DNA of 64,000 nucleotides from Diphasiastrum complanatum (Eukaryota; Streptophyta; Lycopodiopsida; Lycopodiales; Lycopodiaceae). The stretch covers positions 1 through 64,000 of the forward strand of contig MU832069.1 of assembly GCA_029204225.1 (NCBI GenBank). The letters are read 5' to 3'. A model generated the notes under the pieces. It ran no database searches and was not told the DNA's origin. It was given only the letters and a program-made list of their open reading frames with translations. This document shows, piece after piece, positions 36,301 to 45,975 of this stretch. The translations under genes and the position numbers were made by a program. Positions within the stretch are counted from its first letter, which is position 1. The number at the start of each line of letters is the position of its first letter.

Positions 36301-39300
36301 ATTTTTGAAGTCCCTGCCCTCGCTGGTTGGTCAGCAACCTGTCTGGCCCGATTTGTCCAATTTACAGCTCTGAAATCACCTTGATTCTCTGATTTACTCT
36401 CAGCCTGTAGGTCGCTGGTAGCGATGGACCTGCTCTTCCCTTCCTCTTGAATTTCCGCTCAGATCATAGTGATCTACACTCGAAAATCAGAGAGGGAAAC
36501 TGATTTTTCAGCGCTGAAGCTATTGTAAAAGATATGCTTCCAAACTACTGAGAAATCCAGCAAATTGGAGGATTAGAAAGCTGATCCTACAGCGATTTTT
36601 CTCCTCTATTCCTTTCTGAGAATCTCCCAGATCTTTCCTATCTTCTGATAGCTTTCTCTACTGTTGCTCCTGAACTCCCTAGGATGGAGATGGCTCTGAT
36701 ACCAGTGTAATAGATCCTAACACCACAGTAGGGCAAACACTAACTGATCCACCCAACCTTGCCTACTCCCTGATATAGAGTAAGCCCCTCCTAGCCCAGT
36801 GTGAGGACTGGTAGCATGCTACTGCCAAGTGTCGGCCACGTGGCACTGACGTGGCCGACTGCACGTCGGGACCCAACTGGGGGCCCTATCCTGCTGACAG
36901 GGTCCCTAGGCTGTGTTAGGCCCGCCATGGCTATGGACCGTGCTGGGGCACACTACTCACACTGTCTTGCCCTGTTGGTCATGTACGCTGGACACGACCC
37001 TGACTGTGGTATCTGACCTATCTGTGTTCTCTAGGGTTCGGCACTGGTTACGAGCTCGTAACAGCGTGCCAGTGGGTGTGCCACTTGACCCAAACGTGAC
37101 ATTGTGCACAGAGATGTGCCCAGGCAATGAGCAAGAGAGCAATTGGTAGTCTGATGTATGTTGTGGTATGCACTCGACCATATATTGTAGTAGCAGTCAC
37201 CAAGTTAAGCCAATTTCTGGCAGACCCTGGAGAAGGACGAAGGACACTGGCAGGCAGCAAAAAGGGTTTAGGGTTTAGGGTTGAGATTGTCAAATATGGG
37301 CTTCAATTCAAGGCTGTTCATGAACAAACAACCGGTTTTGCGGATTCTGACTGGGCGGGGGATGTTAATGATAAAAAATCGACGTGTGGCTACATATTCA
37401 AATTTGGAGGAACATGCGTTAGTTGGAGTTGTGAAAAGCAACATTCCACAGCTCTATCCTCTACAGAGGCTGAATACATGGGAGTGTGCCAAGCAGCAAA
37501 AGAATTCTTATGGATGAGAACTATGCTTGAAGAACTTGAGATTGACACTTCTAAAATGGTTCTCTATAATGATAATCAAGGATGTTTGTTTTTAAGTAAG
37601 AATGCAGGTTTTTACAAGAAAAGTAAACATATAGCGATTCAATACCATTTTGTGAGAGATTTGGTTCAAGAGGGGAAACTTAACATGAAATTTTGTCCCA
37701 CTAGCTCTACGATTGCCGACATCATGACCAAAGGATTAAATAATCACAGATTTGTGTTTCTGAGAAATCTGATGGGTATAATAGAAATTGAGGATAATGT
37801 ATATAAATAATCAGAGTTGACAATAAAGTAAGAGAGGGATTGTTAGTTTATGGTTTTAGTGACACTTCACAGTTAGCTGACCTTATAGTTAGTTGGTTAA
37901 ATAATTTTGTGATAAGGTTAAGCTGTTGCTTTTGTCCATGTTAGTGGTTGATGTCATCAGACACTGAAAGACAGTTATATGTAGCTTTTGTATACACGTC
38001 ATGGCAAGACGTCATGTTGAGGCTGTTAGCGTGAAGCTTGTTCGGAATGTGAAGCCAACTCGAGCTCACCTATATGTACTGTGTATATGGATTAATGATA
38101 ACGCTTTTTGCAAGTTGTGTGATTGCTTATTGTTTTTGTACTGAGGTCTCATCCGCATTCAAGCATCGAATGACTAACTGGTAATTGCACTAGAACACGT
38201 AGCTTGTCCTCACAGATCAGAAAATCGTTAATCAAATACTTGGATTCACAAATTAGTCAATACCAGCTTGTCTCGAGCCCTAACTTGTTGGACCCCCCAA
38301 TCAGCTATGAATGAGCATGATACCTCATTAGTCGGGTGATTACTAGGACTTAGTCTTAATCTCGGTTAGGCTAGACTTGGTTAGATTTTTTTTCCAATAT
38401 TGTCATAGATTAGACATTATCCGTATCCTTTCATCAATAGTTTTAGCTTGTAACTTGATATCAAAGCATCTTTCTAAGTACAGAGAAAGGGTCACCACTC
38501 TCTGCATTCATCAAGTCACCTTTTTCTCTACTTTTTTTGTGTTTGCTAGTGTTCACAAACATCATTTATGAAGGACATCATTATTAGTTTGCATCGTTTC
38601 TTAAGTTTTAAAAAAGCCGAATTCTTGTTATTTGCCTCTAATTTTCTCTAGAATAATTTAATTTTGTTTATACTTCGACCATTGAATTCTTCTTTACTAG
38701 ACACCCAGGAAAATGGAAGAAAATATCACAATTTTAGTACTTTCTTGAAATTTTGTCACTTTCATACCTTTTGTGTTTCTTGTGGGCAACTTATGTCATT
38801 GATCTTCCTATAAGAAGGCGTTCATCACACACTTTACATATTTTCCTTTCACTTATGAACCCAATCCACACCTTTTGCTATCAATGGAACATAGAAGTCC
38901 ATAAATGAGGTGACAATAGCATTCTCTTGCAAATAAGAGTAAAGTACATCATATATGATCAATAGCTAAAGCTCGACACACAATGGCGATGAGTTTTCCA
39001 AAGTGATATCAATATCCAAAGCTGAATGATGAGTGCCTACAGTCCCTATTTATACCCAATAAATGCCCTAAAATGGAAGCTTCTAAAGACCTAGCCAACC
39101 TGTTATAGCTTTACTCCCTGTCCCGGTTGTTTACTGTTTTTACTTATAGATGTACTTCTTGTAAATACAGAAATGGCTAAGTCACCAGCCTGTGGTGACC
39201 TTTGTAACAGAAATGTAAATAAAGCTGTTAATGATGTTTCTGAGCCTCAGAGTTGCATGTTGCTTGGGTATAGGGTACTGGGTCATTAATTCGGAGTGGC

Positions 39301-42300
39301 TGGACTGACCTCCTAAAAAGGAGGAGAGTTGACTAGTCGACGTGACATGTCATATGCTCACTGGGACACTTGGTCCAGTGAATGAGTGACACATGTCAGG
39401 GTTGATCGGTCAAACATGACACGTGTCACATGCCCATTGGGACATTTGGTCCAATGGATGAGTGACACATGTCAGCCTACTCACTTGCCTATGTGTCAGG
39501 GTACTGCCAAGTGGCAAGTGTCGAACTGTGCATGGAGTTGGCCATGTGTCGAGATTTAGGAAGGGTCAGGGTTAAGGGGTGCTTGGGGATTTTGGATAAG
39601 TGAGCCTAGAGAGAGGCATTCCTCATCAGAATCTATGCAGCAAAGGCTGGGAGGAGACAAGGCAGCAGCCAGCTCCATCTTGTGTTACAAGTAATTTGAT
39701 GCTGGTATGTGCAGGAAATTAGCAAGGTTTGAAGAGAAGATCAGAGAGGGAGTCTGACACAACCTTATCCACAACTTAGGATCTCAGGTGGTTGTAAGAT
39801 ATGCACCCTCCAGTAGGACTGGTTCCCCCAATCCAGTTACCTAACTAAAATAGTTGGGCCCTTAGGCAGTCCTAAATGAGTGCCTATAGTCCCTATTTAT
39901 ACCCAATAGATGCCCTAAAATGGAAGCTTCTAAGGACCTAGCCAACCTATAGTGCGCCCTCTTGTAGGATATTTCAATGATTTGCTACAAGCACTTTGCT
40001 AGTACTTTTGTGCATTCAAGAAACTCACCTCGTGTGCACAAAGGTGATATTGTACGAACAAAATTCTTTTATTAGTGATATCGAATAAGTGAACCTAGCC
40101 AATTTTCCCACTAGAGAGAGCCTCTCATGATCGCACGAAAAAATTAATACTTTTCCTTAAAAAAATTGCTATCCTTGTGGAAATGTTTGTACCTTCAGAT
40201 CTTATCAGTCCTAATTATCTGTTTTATCTATGATTTGTATACATTGTACAAAAAGTAGTTCAGATTTTAAAGCAAAAGAGTAGCTCTAGATAAAAAAAAA
40301 AAATTGCTAAGATTTTCTAGAATTTATATGCTTAGTCATTGATTGTCACTGTTTGTCAATATGTCCCTGTGTAAGTAAATCATGTGAAATGATCAATTTC
40401 ATGCCTCAAGTGAAAGCAAATTAGCTAAGTAGCTAAACTACCAAAAAAGAATTCAACCATCAGCATTTTTTCCTAAAAATAAATAAAATGGAAAAGAAAA
40501 ATCTGCAATCTGTGTCACGAATAGCTGACGACCCGAAGCATGCATTTTGGATTGTTTTTGCAGTCGATCATGGTCCACTGAAACTATGGTTGGTGATATC
40601 AAATACACAATACCCCCCAGCCCATTTGCCTTCTGTCAAATAGCTTGTCTCGCACCTAAGTAATATCGTGCAAAAAATTTGAATCTCTTCATGTTTTTAA
40701 TGATAAGTGTACCCCAACACATTTGGCCACAATCAAATAGCCCGTCTTGCATGTGTGTGATATTGTACAAAGCACCATGGCCATACTAGTTCTAGTTTTG
40801 TTTTCACACTTGTGGACAACCATTTTCACTAGCACCTGGTGCTCCTCCACCTAGTTCTGTGGTTTGTTTTATCCGAGCATGGTTGGGATGACGACAAGAG
40901 TCTACTCCCTCAGGTATTAGCTCTTCGAATACACTTTCCAATAACAATGCTTGAAGATGCCTTATGGTTCATCCTCTAGCAATGATAGTGATCTCTCTCT
41001 TCGTAAGACTTCAACTTACAAACACATTTGAATGCTTTTCGCTCGCAAATGAAACTCGCTCAAGATGAGCTTAAGGCTCAGTTCTCCCTCTCTCAAGATG
41101 AGCTGATGGCTCATTTTTCCACTCTACAGGATTATGTTAGCCTTATCTTACCATCCTCCAGTTTCTCCTATGGTACATCGTTTTGATTTCAAGCCTCCAC
41201 ATGCACGTGAGTTTAAGGATAAAGAACAACTTTCCACGTAATCTAGATCATCCAATGGGAATGACCTATAAAATTGGTTAGCTACATTGGAGAATTTTTC
41301 TTTTATGTCAATCATGAGTGTATTCAATTGGCTGGTCTACATTTGCATGGCTGGCAGGTTTATTAGAGTGATCCCACTTGAGATAGAATGTAGTTATGGT
41401 CTACTTTTAGCATGATGTTTGGCCAATAGTGGGATGCTTTTTAGAGCCTTGCCTAGAGATGTAATTTGACTTCTTTAGGTATGATCTTGCTTCCTTCCGT
41501 CCTACCTCTTTGTCTAGTGCCATGTCTCTTGCCGCGACGCTGCTAGCTGAGACTACAGCATAAGTATCATGAATTTTCTTTCTCTTTTTTGCGTCCTTCT
41601 CATCCGACTATTTCTCACCCCAGCTCTTCGGTTCCTTTTGTTCTTATTCATCTTGCTAGTTCTACTCCTTTTGCTACTCCACCTTTTGTCCTTCCTCACA
41701 TCTCTACCCTTACTCAAGCCGAGTTTGCTGAGGTATGTAATCAACATTTATGTTTCTGTTGTAAGAGTCCTGATCATGTGGCTTAAGATTGTCAACAACC
41801 TCCTACTGTTACTATTGCCATTTACTTCCATGAGGACGAGGACGCTAATGACTCTGACTTTTGGGGCATTGGTATACGTCTATCTCGTGTGTGGTACCCA
41901 TCACTACATGGAATGCTTGGTGAAAGCTTCAGATGTATACCTTTCTTGGTGCAACGAAAGCATGGCCTTACATCTTCTATAATGCTTCAATTGGTCTGGT
42001 TACCTTGGACTGTATTCTTTGAGTCGTTTGTTGTAGCTCCTCTAGTACTTCATGGTCTCTTCAAATCACTTGGGTTGTAATTGTTTCAATTTTTTAATTT
42101 ATCCAACATGCTTGGTCACTATGTGTAGCTTGTGCCCCATTGAGTTCGACGACTATCTCGTCTATATGCATGCCTTGGAGGTTTTCTAACATGTGGCATT
42201 ATTGGTCCGTTTGGCTGAGTTGGTCTCCTATTCAAATAAATGTTGCTCCTTGGCTTTTTCAAGTTCTATCTTAATACAAGAAATTTTTTTGGTTCTAGTA

Positions 42301-45300
42301 CCTACTACTATTAGAGGAGGCTCACTGTAGCAGTTTTTACCATGGGACGACTCTTCTCAGTCACACCTTCTAGGCCACATTGTAGCCTTTTTATCATGAG
42401 GGGTCTACTTGCATGTTGATCACGTATACAGAGTTGGCCTATTGGCTTTGGCCTATTGGCTTTGGTCATGGCTTTATCCATTTGCTATAATTGCTTCCTC
42501 AAGGCTGGAGCCACAGATCCACACCTTCTGCACTGTATTCCATATATTGCTTTGGCGTTTTATGATGCCTGTTTCTTAAGGTTCTCCTATCTTTTTTCTA
42601 ATGTTCTTGAAGCTGAGGCTTTTGATGGCTTTGAGCTTTATTTCCTTGTTCTTGACGAGACTCATGTTTCTTTCTCTTTTGCTTTTGTTGAGTGTCATGC
42701 GAAGCTTGTTATGTTGTCTTTCTGGTCCTTGCCATGTTTGTCTTTGCATTTGTGTTGCTCATGCTTGCATTGTTGCATCAGTTGAAAATGCCGATTGTAA
42801 TATTTGCAAACACTCTTTGTCCTGGCGACTCTTGTGAATACGTCGTATTCACAAGAGTCGCCAGGACAAAGAGTGTTTGTGAATGCTCCATTCAAAACCA
42901 TAATTTTCCATTTCTAGAATGCTATGCAAAGCCTCTTTTGGGGGCAAAAAAGGGCTAAAATCAATTTTTTTTTGTGGCCGTGCTTACAAAATGCAATTTT
43001 TTGTTGGAGGGTTTCAGAACAAGTGTTACACAACCCTCTACAACCAAACTGGTTATAACTACTGAATTTCACTATCTTAGGGGGCCAAAACATCAAGTAG
43101 TATCTTTTATATTGAATAAAATTTCAACCACAGAAATATTTCATATAACTATGTTATTAAAATTTTGAAAAAGTCTGATCTGAAAATGCCCTCGTGGTCT
43201 TGAAAATAATAGCTGAAACTAGAAGGTTTGCTAATTCACTTTCATATCAAGGTACAGTAACTAGAGCACATATACCCATGTTTGTCAGGACAAATTAAGG
43301 ATATGTGACCAATAGATCGCCTTTTAGTTAGGCTTGAATCTCACATCTTACGTTTTGGTGATGGTTTGCGTCTCCTTTAACAAGCAGCTACCTTAAGAAC
43401 AGTTTTAAGTGTAGAAAAAATCACTTTTTTTATTTTTTTTGGCATTTCAGGCTGTCATCCACATCCATTTTTGAGGCTCATGCTATCATAGGCCAGAATG
43501 TATTTCAAAAAAGACAAGTGTAATACTCATATCTTGAATTAGTACTTATAGTTAAGCTTGCTGTGTTTGGTACCATCTTAATCTATAAATTGACTACCTC
43601 CTTATGGTTCTAATTGGGAGTTCATTACTTATACTTGTAAATTAAGGTATGATAAATGCAAATATAACTAGGCGTAGCAACGTATGTCCAAAATGTGACA
43701 TTTTACTGTGTATGGTTTGCCAACAAACACTAGAAGCTAATCTGGTCTTTTACTGTACCAATGTGTTCAAGTTCAGAAAAAGCATGCCCATTCATATATG
43801 TGCCAAGTACTTTTTTTGCAGCATATTGAGTATGAGGTAGTGGGTATCTAGATGGGCCAAATAAAACTCCAATGCTGAAACAAAAATATTCATTAGGAGT
43901 CTCAAATTCCTATAAAGTGGATAACTTGCACCAATTAGCTTTTTAAAAAACTGGAGCTTTCAAGAAAGTATAATCTCTACAATAGAGGTGGTGACTTCAA
44001 ATTGAAAATGCAGAGTAAGAGATCGACTAGAGAAAGTCAACAAGTGCGATACTGGCATTTTATTTGAAGTTGTCACATTACTGTAATCACTTATTTACCC
44101 TACAAGAAATAGCATACAATCTCAAGAGCTTCTTAGGAAAAGTTGCTATCTGCTTTCAAGCCTACAAGCTTGTAAGTTAATCTATTGCTATAACTTATGC
44201 TAACCATAAAGCGAAAATTTCCAGGTTAAAGCTCAGTGATGTATTTCAAGCAACTACAGAAGATCGGTTGTTGATGAGAGCAATGTGGGTATGGGAGGAG
44301 CTTCATGAATGTCGCTTACCTGCATGTTCTACTGCAGCAGGTTCTTACATTGGTCAAGCAACTGTCATTTTTGATCTTCATAATGTGGTAATTTTCCTAC
44401 ACGATGCTGATTGGTATTAATCGATGAATTTGTCGCTCTTTATGGCATCGTGGATGTAGTTAAGTCTTAGTTGGATATGGCAAATGTAGCTGATGACTTT
44501 TGTAAGCTGTATTATAATTCTTGATTCGAAACAAAAAAGTACACGCATATACACTATCAAGGTATCTTATTAGGCCTGTTGAAATATGGGGAGCATGAAG
44601 ATCATGTAGCCCCAGAAGTAAATGGCTTCACCAAATACTCAGTTTGGAACAAAGAGGATTATATAGAAGGTAAGGAATTCAGAGAAATTGCATGTTATAT
44701 CAGAAAAGAGTATAATATGTCTGCCTTAAAGAAGATTCAGATAAGAAATAGTTTTGTCTACAGCTAGTGCTAAGGATAGATGGATATTTCTTTCACATTA
44801 TGAAACAAAGAGAGGTTGATCAGAAAAGGACAACCAAGGAGTGTTATACCTCTTGACCTTATAAGATCAGAAAGTTATGCTAAAGGCTAAATTTGGCCCT
44901 AACTGATTCAAAGTGGTTGGATAAATGCGAGGATAGGAGCACAAGACTAGTCTCTATCCATTCTCCTAAGAAGCAGCCTCTCAAGTTCTGAAGAATGGAA
45001 ATGTGGACGAAAAAGCTTACCTTGTAGAGCCTGGTATGACAAACCATGTGAGCAAGCGAGAAAAATTGGGCAAATGGCAGATGTAAAAAAGCAAGTTATG
45101 AAAGAGATCCGCAACAAGGAAAATGAATTTTTCTTAGAAAGTTGGAACATTGGAAGTCCTAATTCATAACCAGAAAGTTCTGGTTGAAGTTACAATGGAG
45201 GACATAATAAATTAGCTCCTGTTTAGGAGGGACCAGTCCACAGGACAAGTATGCCACTGCACTTACCAGGCAGATTAGTTCTAAGTGACCCTTAAACAGC

Positions 45301-45975
45301 TGAGGAGCAAGTTTGACTTTTACTGCTTGTTCAAATTTAACCGACAGCAGGAAGCCTCAAGCAGCCAAAAATGAAAATTAAGTTTTCATTGTTCATCTGG
45401 AAGACAATGTGGTTCACTCTACCTACAAGCTCCCACTGAGCTGAGCACAGCAAGTTTATTATCTCACTGCAGCAGAATCTGAATGTAAAATTTTATTTGG
45501 ACAATGAGCTGTGTATTTTCTGAATGAATAAAGAGTATAATAATTGCCTGAATACTCCGTTATCGTATAGTATCTCAACCTGCCTTTAAATCCTTTGTAA
45601 TTGACTTGCTTGATATGCAGACAGAATGTCAGGCTAATATGTAATTTCATGTCTGTGAATTTTTGACAGAGTGTTTCCACGTTCACAAATGTTCATGTGC
45701 GAAGGATCCTGTCAAAGATGGCAAACTTGTTTTCAAGATATTACCCAGATTATCTCGGTCGACTCATAATCATCAATGTTCCAGTTGCATTCTGGGTTGT
45801 TTGGGAGATGCTAAGGCCTTTTATCAATGACAGGACACAGAAGAAAATACGTATACACAGAGGCAATGGACTAGAAGATCTTTTGAATACCATACATGCT
45901 GAGGATCTGCCTTCCTTTCTTGGTGGTAGATGCCGTTGTCCTGGTGGATGTGAGCATGCCCTGACAGGGCCATGA
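24301..45975 (+). CDS. SEC14-like CRAL-TRIO lipid-transfer protein with an 18.9-kb intron
   Basis: Four exons join in phase: 24301-24585, 25218-25321, 44225-44387 and 45670-45975 (TGA), giving 285 aa. Exon 1 encodes the CRAL-TRIO N-terminal helices ([27 protein letters not shown]). Exon 2 encodes [16 protein letters not shown] and KLGRPVNI. Exon 3 encodes [25 protein letters not shown] and TVIFDLHNV. Exon 4 encodes [18 protein letters not shown] and [16 protein letters not shown]. This is the complete SEC14 domain order, at a length typical of small SEC14 homologues. Such proteins bind and exchange phosphatidylinositol and phosphatidylcholine between membranes (family knowledge). Every junction has GT and AG and preserves frame. 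Intron 2 (25322-44224) contains nested copia and gypsy elements. The coding frame has no stop or shift, which argues for a working gene. The track-style start at 24274 is TTG; ATG 24301 is preferred. Confidence 0.82.
25322..27735 (+). other. Intron 2 of the SEC14-like gene, 5' part
   Basis: No exon or element was recognised in the first 2.4 kb of the intron apart from the telomere-like tract at 26929-27088. The short frames here lack family motifs. Confidence 0.5.
26929..27088 (+). repeat. Degenerate GGTTTAG-like tract
   Basis: Variants such as TTTAGGTC, TTTAGGCCC, TAGGGTT, TTTAGGTT, GGGTTTA and GGGTTTAGG recur about a dozen times in 160 bp. The spacing is irregular. It looks like a mutated interstitial telomere (TTTAGGG) array or a related minisatellite. 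Confidence 0.5.
27736..28145 (+). repeat. Copia 5' LTR
   Basis: 410 bp, TGTTAG...TTCACA, matching 37841-38250 along its full length without net indels. Confidence 0.9.
28147..28162 (+). other. Unusual primer-binding site, internal initiator-tRNA type
   Basis: One base after the LTR the sequence reads TGGTTATGAGCCCACG. This is not the usual TGGTATCAGAGC. It resembles the complement of the anticodon arm of initiator tRNA-Met (GGGCYCATAACC). Drosophila copia and yeast Ty5 are known to prime from an initiator-tRNA half molecule at this region. Confidence 0.5.
28249..30843 (+). pseudogene. Copia gag, integrase and RT (5' part of the polyprotein)
   Basis: From ATG 28249: gag with [20 protein letters not shown] and [18 protein letters not shown], then a CCHC knuckle ([14 protein letters not shown], about 29023-29064). 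After a TAG (29128) the same frame goes straight into integrase ([37 protein letters not shown]). The protease and GAG-preintegrase modules are therefore deleted. Integrase ends early near 29658 and a shifted frame continues with [14 protein letters not shown]. The RT segment has [34 protein letters not shown] and YVDDIIIF. A 21-codon tandem duplication around 29935-30060 repeats SEEAKN..RRSERQR. The frame stops at the gypsy insertion. Confidence 0.88.
30844..30848 (+). repeat. Gypsy target-site duplication, left copy
   Basis: GCGTG directly before the LTR start, repeated at 37064-37068 directly after the other LTR. A 5-bp duplication is standard for gypsy integrase. Confidence 0.92.
30849..31206 (-). 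repeat. Gypsy 3' LTR
   Basis: 358 bp, TGTAATAG...CGTAACA on the plus strand. It carries A at 30977 where the other LTR has G (36834). A G-box GCCACGTGGC lies at 30978-30987, followed by further ACGT cores. Confidence 0.95.
31207..31220 (-). other. Gypsy polypurine tract
   Basis: Read on the minus strand it is AAGGGGGAGGGAG immediately before the 3' LTR. It is the second-strand primer site. Confidence 0.85.
31218..34972 (-). pseudogene. Gypsy pol: protease, RT, RNase H, integrase, chromodomain
   Basis: The first block (34972-33086, 628 codons) starts in a CCHC knuckle ([14 protein letters not shown]). It continues with protease ([12 protein letters not shown]), RT ([33 protein letters not shown]) and the start of RNase H ([15 protein letters not shown]). 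A frameshift near 33160 moves to the second block (33056-31218, 612 codons). That block has the end of RNase H and an integrase with the HHCC segment ending SCQKCQ. The integrase catalytic core shows [17 protein letters not shown] and [10 protein letters not shown], with Asp-Asp-Glu spacing of the usual type. A chromodomain closes the protein ([17 protein letters not shown]), placing it in the chromovirus clade. Active-site motifs are intact apart from the frameshift. Confidence 0.92.
35077..35985 (-). CDS. Gypsy gag
   Basis: 302 codons from ATG 35985. It has an acidic N-terminus, a coiled-coil-like Leu/Lys stretch and a retrotransposon-gag core ([60 protein letters not shown]). It stops at 35077-35079 after a frame change near 35137. 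The Lys-rich region and CCHC knuckle continue in the neighbouring frame into pol. Either a single indel split an original gag-pol frame, or translation uses a frameshift there. Confidence 0.9.
   Translation of the reverse strand: MTTPQGPDQPQERGFDELETEALAYRKGKEPMEVEEQEQFAEELDELVTKEQFLQLVTEVDELKLALANFKSSVDDSFAELKNLILSSAKGSLPSTSQLSPSPLPSVSGETLRSHPSVFKDLKPPTFNGEEKDRNADILQTFLSKWKNIHALKQTPDHLQAIEASLSLGPMAYKWWLNLQETGQTPRSWKAFEEAFLREFLPENELDRAWEAWERTVMDKSLIQYISQYREAILKIKNMDDYQKIRGFVRGLKDEYKVEVQRNSPTTLEQALRYAQIYDDSVGRKHFLSSFLRKTFNLKRNF
36692..36704 (-). other. Gypsy primer-binding site
   Basis: The complement reads TGGTATCAGAGCC, one base from the 5' LTR end. It is complementary to the 3' end of initiator tRNA-Met. 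Confidence 0.9.
36706..37063 (-). repeat. Gypsy 5' LTR
   Basis: 358 bp, identical to 30849-31206 except at 36834. In the element's orientation this is the promoter LTR. Confidence 0.95.
37069..37810 (+). pseudogene. Copia RNase H (3' part of the interrupted polyprotein)
   Basis: Resumes after the gypsy and its GCGTG duplication. It contains [60 protein letters not shown] and [10 protein letters not shown], and ends at TAA 37808-37810. A telomere-like insertion at 37264-37282 replaces part of the usual linker before the RNase H domain. A weak polypurine tract (AAGTAAGAGAGGGAT) precedes the 3' LTR. Confidence 0.88.
37264..37282 (+). repeat. Short interstitial telomere repeat
   Basis: GGGTTTAGGGTTTAGGGTT is two and a half perfect plant telomere units (TTTAGGG) inside the copia RNase H region. 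Confidence 0.85.
37841..38250 (+). repeat. Copia 3' LTR
   Basis: 410 bp matching 27736-28145 with about 22 substitutions. Most differences are transitions. Confidence 0.9.
38251..41039 (+). other. SEC14-like intron 2, middle part
   Basis: Non-coding. It holds a pair of 72-bp direct repeats (39029-39100 and 39876-39947, about three differences) flanking 775 bp that begins TGTTATAG. That insert contains a tandem pair (39342-39398 and 39418-39477) sharing GAGTGACACATGTCAG and TTGGTCCA, plus an AATAAA signal. It may be a decayed LTR or MITE, but no coding capacity or clear termini were found. Confidence 0.45.
39029..39947. repeat. 72-bp direct repeats flanking a 775-bp insert
   Basis: Copies at 39029-39100 and 39876-39947 both start ATGAGTGCCTA and end CTAGCCAACC. 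Confidence 0.85.
41040..42100 (+). pseudogene. Decayed retroelement gag remnant
   Basis: Broken frames show gag-like LATLENF and LAGLHLHGW elements near 41280-41360. A zinc knuckle with one stop follows (CFCCKSPDH, then VA-stop-DC, about 41756-41795), then an acidic [11 protein letters not shown] stretch. Many stops and shifts are present. Retroelement origin is likely; the clade is not assigned, though gypsy is the better fit. Confidence 0.5.
42807..42879. repeat. Perfect 73-bp palindrome
   Basis: Arms 42807-42842 and 42844-42879 are perfectly complementary over 36 bp around a single T at 42843. The left arm starts CAAACACTCTTTGTCCTGGC. The next bases outward (G42806 and T42880) do not pair. 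It could extrude as a cruciform or, in the SEC14-like pre-mRNA, form a hairpin with essentially no loop. Confidence 0.97.
42880..44224 (+). other. SEC14-like intron 2, 3' end
   Basis: AT-rich non-coding DNA with no recognised element, ending at the acceptor AATTTCCAG at 44224. Confidence 0.5.
44388..45669 (+). other. SEC14-like intron 3
   Basis: 1,282 bp from GTAATT to TTTTTGACAG. It contains a 62-codon open frame (44579-44767) with no recognised domain. An unused or alternative exon cannot be excluded, but the SEC14 domain is complete without it. Confidence 0.5.

Larger units (their letters stand above)
30849..37063 (-). mobile_element. Ty3/gypsy chromovirus, recent insertion
   Basis: A complete 6,215-bp element on the minus strand has 358-bp LTRs (30849-31206 and 36706-37063) that differ at one position. 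GCGTG is duplicated at both ends. It has an initiator-Met primer site (36692-36704), a polypurine tract (31207-31220), gag, and a protease-RT-RNase H-integrase-chromodomain pol. It interrupts the copia between RT and RNase H, so it is younger than the copia. Two frameshifts (near 35137 and 33160) are the only visible defects. Confidence 0.95.
27736..38250 (+). mobile_element. Ty1/copia retrotransposon split by a gypsy element
   Basis: Two 410-bp LTRs (27736-28145 and 37841-38250) begin TGTTAGTTT and end TTCACA. They bound gag, integrase, RT and RNase H sequence in plus orientation. They differ at roughly 22 positions (about 5%), counted by eye. The gypsy element at 30849-37063 sits between RT and RNase H. 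Without it and its 5-bp duplication the copia is about 4.3 kb. Protease is missing and several stops are present, so it is non-autonomous. No target duplication was seen at its outer ends. It lies in the same orientation as the host SEC14-like gene. Confidence 0.9.

Noticed and set aside
41569-41982. Leu/Phe-rich possible membrane protein
   Set aside because: It is a shifted frame of a Pro/Ser-rich gag linker next to a zinc knuckle; the hydrophobicity follows from CTT/TTC-rich sequence.
45697-45975. A stand-alone 92-residue gene at the end of the SEC14 region
   Set aside because: It is exon 4 of the SEC14-like gene: it carries the domain C-terminus and has no ATG of its own at the proposed start.
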